Below are positions 60,985 to 64,000 of a DNA stretch of 64,000 nucleotides, in pieces. Positions within the stretch are counted from its first letter, which is position 1. Each line of letters begins with the position of its first letter. The position numbers and the translations under genes were made by a program. Origin of the DNA: Flavobacteriales bacterium (lineage in GTDB: Bacteria > Bacteroidota > Bacteroidia > Flavobacteriales_F > PHOS-HE28); NCBI GenBank assembly GCA_016717225.1, contig JADKGB010000002.1:186001-250000 (forward strand), read 5' to 3'. The notes under the pieces were generated by a model. That model saw only the letters and a list, made by a program, of their open reading frames with translations. It did no database searches and had not been told where the DNA came from.

Positions 60985-63900
60985 ATGCGTCATCTTCTTT
61001 CTGTTGCCGTTCTTCTGGTATCGCTCTGTTCTTTCGCCCAGGACACGACGGTAGTTTCAACACTAACATTCGATAGCATCACTACCCGGCGTGGTTGGTT
61101 CGAATTCCCGCCAGCCACGGAGCAGTTCCGCAAAGTGCTGATGGTACACACGTTGAAGTGTGATCCACAAACCACGCAGGACCAGTATGATTGCGGCGAG
61201 TGGGACTACCTCACCTACCAGTTCGTTCATGAGCACACGGGGGTCAACGACAGCACAGCGTTGACCTATCCGTATTTTCTGGTCGGCACGGCAGCACCAG
61301 CAAGTGTCGTAGTGAGCGACACGCATCCCTCCAACCTCCATCAACGCTGGGAACGAACAGCCAGCGTAGTGCAAGTCACGAATGAAACAACTGCCACGGT
61401 AGGCACCAACGACGCTGAGGACGTTAGCTTGTTCCAAGGGTACGTGCGCCGTAGCCAATACCTCTACACCGCAACTGAACTTGCTACAGCAGGCTTGGTG
61501 GCAGGGCCTATCCATGAATTACGTTTTCACCCTGTAAATGTGGAGGGTGCCTCTATGCCGCGATGTGTTGTTCGGATGAAGAATACCTCGTCCGCTGCGT
61601 TGGCCCGGTTCGAGGAGGGCTTGGTCACGGTACTTGATGAGTCTTTGCCGCTAAATGGTTTGCAAATGGTGCTTACCGATCCATTCGTGTGGGATGGCAC
61701 AAGCAACATCGTGCTCGATATCGCCGAGGAGGGCGTGGACGATTCCTATCCCGCCACGATGAACGCGTCGTTCGCGCCTGCTGGAAGTGCATTGCAAGAG
61801 ATCGGATCAGACGATGCGATCGAGACCAACAACGACTTCGTAGGCGTAGAAGCCGGAGCGCTTTCGGGGCTCAGCACAGCGGTCACCATCACCTTTCGTA
61901 CCTACGGTGCCCCGGAGTTGCCGCTGAACACCACCTTCTTGGAGGCCGTTGGTTCGAACAACCAGCGCATTCTGAACATCCACCTGCCCTGGAGCAATGG
62001 CCGTGTGTATTGGGATGCAGGCAGCAATGGTGGCACGTACGATCGTATCGACAAGGCTGCCGTCGCTGCGAACTACCAAGGCCAATGGAACGATTGGGCT
62101 TTTGTGAAGAATACCGCCAACGGTTCCATGAAGATCTACCTGAACGGCGCCCTTTGGCACAGCGCCACCGGCAAAACACTCCCGATGAACGGCATAGTTC
62201 GCATGCGTGTTGCCAGTGATGCCAATGGTGGCAATGCCTATCCCGGCCTCATCGATGGGCTGAACATCTTCAGCACCGAATTGAGCGCTGCGACGATCGC
62301 GGCCTGGCATGATCGCAAAACGACCCCTGCCCACCCTGATCTTGCTTCATTGTTGTACAGTTTTGAGATGGAAGAAGGCGTTTTCCCTGGAGTGCCTGCG
62401 GTAACGAGTGCGGCAACAGCTGGAGAGAACGGGTGGTTGATGGGAACGATCAAGCGCATCCAAGGCCGAGCAACAGAACTCTATCGCAACCCAACAGAAG
62501 TAACCGTCCGTCCGGTTGTCACCTTCGTGCAAGGCGACTATACGATCGCGGTGGACAGTGTGATCACGGCGTACCCACCAACGGACTTCCTACCGCAACT
62601 TTCGCGTGAGATCTTCAGTGTGCAAGGGAACAGCACGGTTCCAACGGATACCGTGTTCGGCTATAGCGCTGGCTGGTCGTACACCTTCGATCCCCAAGGC
62701 GTTGCCATCGATTCTGTTCTGAATGGAGGCACTCTTTTTCTGAACGACACCTTGGATTACTTCGGCGTACCGTTCGAAGTGATCAACAACCATGAGATCG
62801 GCCGCTACATCACACCGTACGGCATCGGGCTCAGCCTTGGTGCGGCCGGCTTCAGTTGGGTATATGATGTTACCGATTACCAATACCTGTTGCACGACAG
62901 TGTTGAACTGAGTGCGGGCAATCAACAGGAATTGATCGATCTGAAATTCTTGATGATCCAAGGCACGCCTCCGCGCCCGGTGGTGAACACCCAATGGCCC
63001 TGGGGACCCATGCGCAGTTACAGCTATGCGAGCATGAGCGATAACACGAGCCTGGCATCGACCACGTTGGATCTGGCAACGAACGCCCAGCAATGGATGA
63101 TGCGTACGCGATTGACCGGTCACGGCGATGCCACGAGCATACAGAACGTGCAAGGCTGTTGCGAATTCAAGGACAATACCCACTCCATTCTGGCGAACGG
63201 AACACAAGTGGATAGTTGGCATATCTGGCGTACGGAAGACTGTTCGAAGAACCCCGTCTTTCCACAAGGAGGAACGTGGATCTACGGCCGCGAAGGCTGG
63301 TGCCCTGGCGATGTTGTGCGCGATCGTGAAACGGAAATGACGCCCTACGTTCAGGGAAATACCCTTACTGTAGACTACGGCATCACCCCGGTACCTGTGG
63401 GGAACCCGGGAATGGGCAACGGCAACTACGTAACGAGCATTGAATTGGTGGAATACGCGGCCGCTTCCCATCAGTTGGATGCCGAGATCTACGATGTGTT
63501 GCGCCCTACCGACGATCGCTATCGTAGCCGTGAAAATCCGATCTGCTATGATCCGATGATCGTGTTACGCAACGCCGGTGCACAGCCCTTGACGAGCGTG
63601 ACGTTCGCCTACCACGTGAGTGGTGGACAGGTCACGAACTACACCTGGACCGGCAACCTTGCGCACATGGAAAAACTGGATGTGACCTTGCCGATCAACG
63701 ACCAACAGTTCTGGGCTGGTGATGAGGTACATGATTTTTTCGTGGAGGTGACCGGCTTGAACGGAGGTGACCTTGACGAGTACGATGCGAATGATCACTA
63801 CCGTACGCACTTCGTATTGCCGACCATCTACCCGAACAACTTCGTGCTGTACTACAAGACCAACAACCGCCCTCAAGAGAACGACTTGTTCGTGCGCGAC

Positions 63901-64000
63901 ATCCAAGGAAATGTGGTCTTTAGTCGTACCACGTTCACAGCGAACACGATCTACCGCGATACGCTGGAACTGTCGCCGGGCTGCTACGAACTCGAGTTCA
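60985..64000 (+). CDS. PNGase F-like secreted peptide-N-glycanase, split by an inserted lectin-like domain (3' end outside)
   Basis: The window holds the first 1005 residues. After the signal peptide (LLSVAVLLVSLCSFAQ), residues 25-100 match the start of the PNGase F N-domain (CGEWDYL; D74 aligns with catalytic Asp60). A roughly 500-residue insert follows, including a concanavalin/LamG-like domain at about 274-445 (FVKNTANGSMKIYLNGALWH). The N-domain then resumes at HEIGRYITPY (603), with E641 aligned with Glu118, and the C-domain has E727 (CCEFKDNTH; Glu206) and R769 (GREGWCPG; Arg248). All the known active-site residues are therefore kept. Beta-rich modules follow and probably end in a type IX sorting domain beyond the window. 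It lacks an obvious operon. Confidence 0.88.
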   Translation, partial: MRHLLSVAVLLVSLCSFAQDTTVVSTLTFDSITTRRGWFEFPPATEQFRKVLMVHTLKCDPQTTQDQYDCGEWDYLTYQFVHEHTGVNDSTALTYPYFLVGTAAPASVVVSDTHPSNLHQRWERTASVVQVTNETTATVGTNDAEDVSLFQGYVRRSQYLYTATELATAGLVAGPIHELRFHPVNVEGASMPRCVVRMKNTSSAALARFEEGLVTVLDESLPLNGLQMVLTDPFVWDGTSNIVLDIAEEGVDDSYPATMNASFAPAGSALQEIGSDDAIETNNDFVGVEAGALSGLSTAVTITFRTYGAPELPLNTTFLEAVGSNNQRILNIHLPWSNGRVYWDAGSNGGTYDRIDKAAVAANYQGQWNDWAFVKNTANGSMKIYLNGALWHSATGKTLPMNGIVRMRVASDANGGNAYPGLIDGLNIFSTELSAATIAAWHDRKTTPAHPDLASLLYSFEMEEGVFPGVPAVTSAATAGENGWLMGTIKRIQGRATELYRNPTEVTVRPVVTFVQGDYTIAVDSVITAYPPTDFLPQLSREIFSVQGNSTVPTDTVFGYSAGWSYTFDPQGVAIDSVLNGGTLFLNDTLDYFGVPFEVINNHEIGRYITPYGIGLSLGAAGFSWVYDVTDYQYLLHDSVELSAGNQQELIDLKFLMIQGTPPRPVVNTQWPWGPMRSYSYASMSDNTSLASTTLDLATNAQQWMMRTRLTGHGDATSIQNVQGCCEFKDNTHSILANGTQVDSWHIWRTEDCSKNPVFPQGGTWIYGREGWCPGDVVRDRETEMTPYVQGNTLTVDYGITPVPVGNPGMGNGNYVTSIELVEYAAASHQLDAEIYDVLRPTDDRYRSRENPICYDPMIVLRNAGAQPLTSVTFAYHVSGGQVTNYTWTGNLAHMEKLDVTLPINDQQFWAGDEVHDFFVEVTGLNGGDLDEYDANDHYRTHFVLPTIYPNNFVLYYKTNNRPQENDLFVRDIQGNVVFSRTTFTANTIYRDTLELSPGCYELEF

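Overview
The window comes from a Bacteroidota chromosome of intermediate GC, most likely Flavobacteriales-like. Several things point there: the parA-parB-DUF5683-dapB-lepB-lepB cluster, recF followed by a DUF721/DciA gene, a GldI-like lipoprotein next to an NrnA-type phosphoesterase, two-component-type propeller proteins, and genes that mostly lack Shine-Dalgarno sequences. A TAnnTTYG motif recurs upstream of genes, resembling the Bacteroidota sigma-factor -7 element. I saw no insertion sequence, prophage, CRISPR array or rRNA. This is core chromosome with dense gene packing.

Layout. 1-10.7 kb: the 3' part of an infC-thrS block, a sugar MFS transporter/ROK kinase pair divergent from a periplasmic N4-(GlcNAc)-asparaginase, an ECF sigma/anti-sigma operon led by a secreted protein, and a small DUF493/membrane/beta-barrel operon. 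10.7-22.7 kb: ribH with a TPR membrane protein, recF-dciA, ndk, a lipoprotein/secreted pair, nrnA-gldI, tRNA-Lys with a duplicated 3' fragment, a GNAT-like protein, aroK, a pyrR-like phosphoribosyltransferase, yaaA, an alpha/beta hydrolase and an FKBP lipoprotein. 22.8-25.8 kb: an alkB - malate-synthase-like - DUF551 operon in which the malate synthase frame is broken. 26-32.3 kb: fabI, a TPR/caspase-like protein without its catalytic Cys, and a large two-propeller adenylate cyclase. 32-39.2 kb: NUDIX hydrolase, TPR lipoprotein, two signal peptidases I, dapB, DUF5683, parB and parA. 39.4-48.2 kb: SDR, DUF429, DUF937, dodecin, a HerA-like ATPase, an EEP lipoprotein, a YugP-type metallopeptidase, an LPP20-like lipoprotein, an SRPBCC/GyrI protein and a dipeptide epimerase. 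48.5-64 kb: a DEAD-box RNA helicase, sterol desaturase-type and FkbM proteins, a TPR protein with a disrupted signal peptide, gyrA, clpC, a fatty acid desaturase, a crotonase, and the first 1005 residues of a PNGase F-like secreted enzyme.

How genes work together. The alkB operon points to hydrocarbon or fatty-chain use feeding acetyl-CoA metabolism, although the malate synthase partner looks degenerate. The PNGase F-like protein, the asparaginase and the sugar transporter/kinase suggest the cell harvests N-linked glycans, but they lie 55 kb apart and the link is inference. The pseudo-caspase and propeller-cyclase pair is the best candidate in the window for an uncharacterised signalling module. 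Two genes (the malate synthase-like gene and the TPR gene downstream of gyrA) each need a one-base correction to be read through, so assembly error should be excluded before biology is inferred from either.
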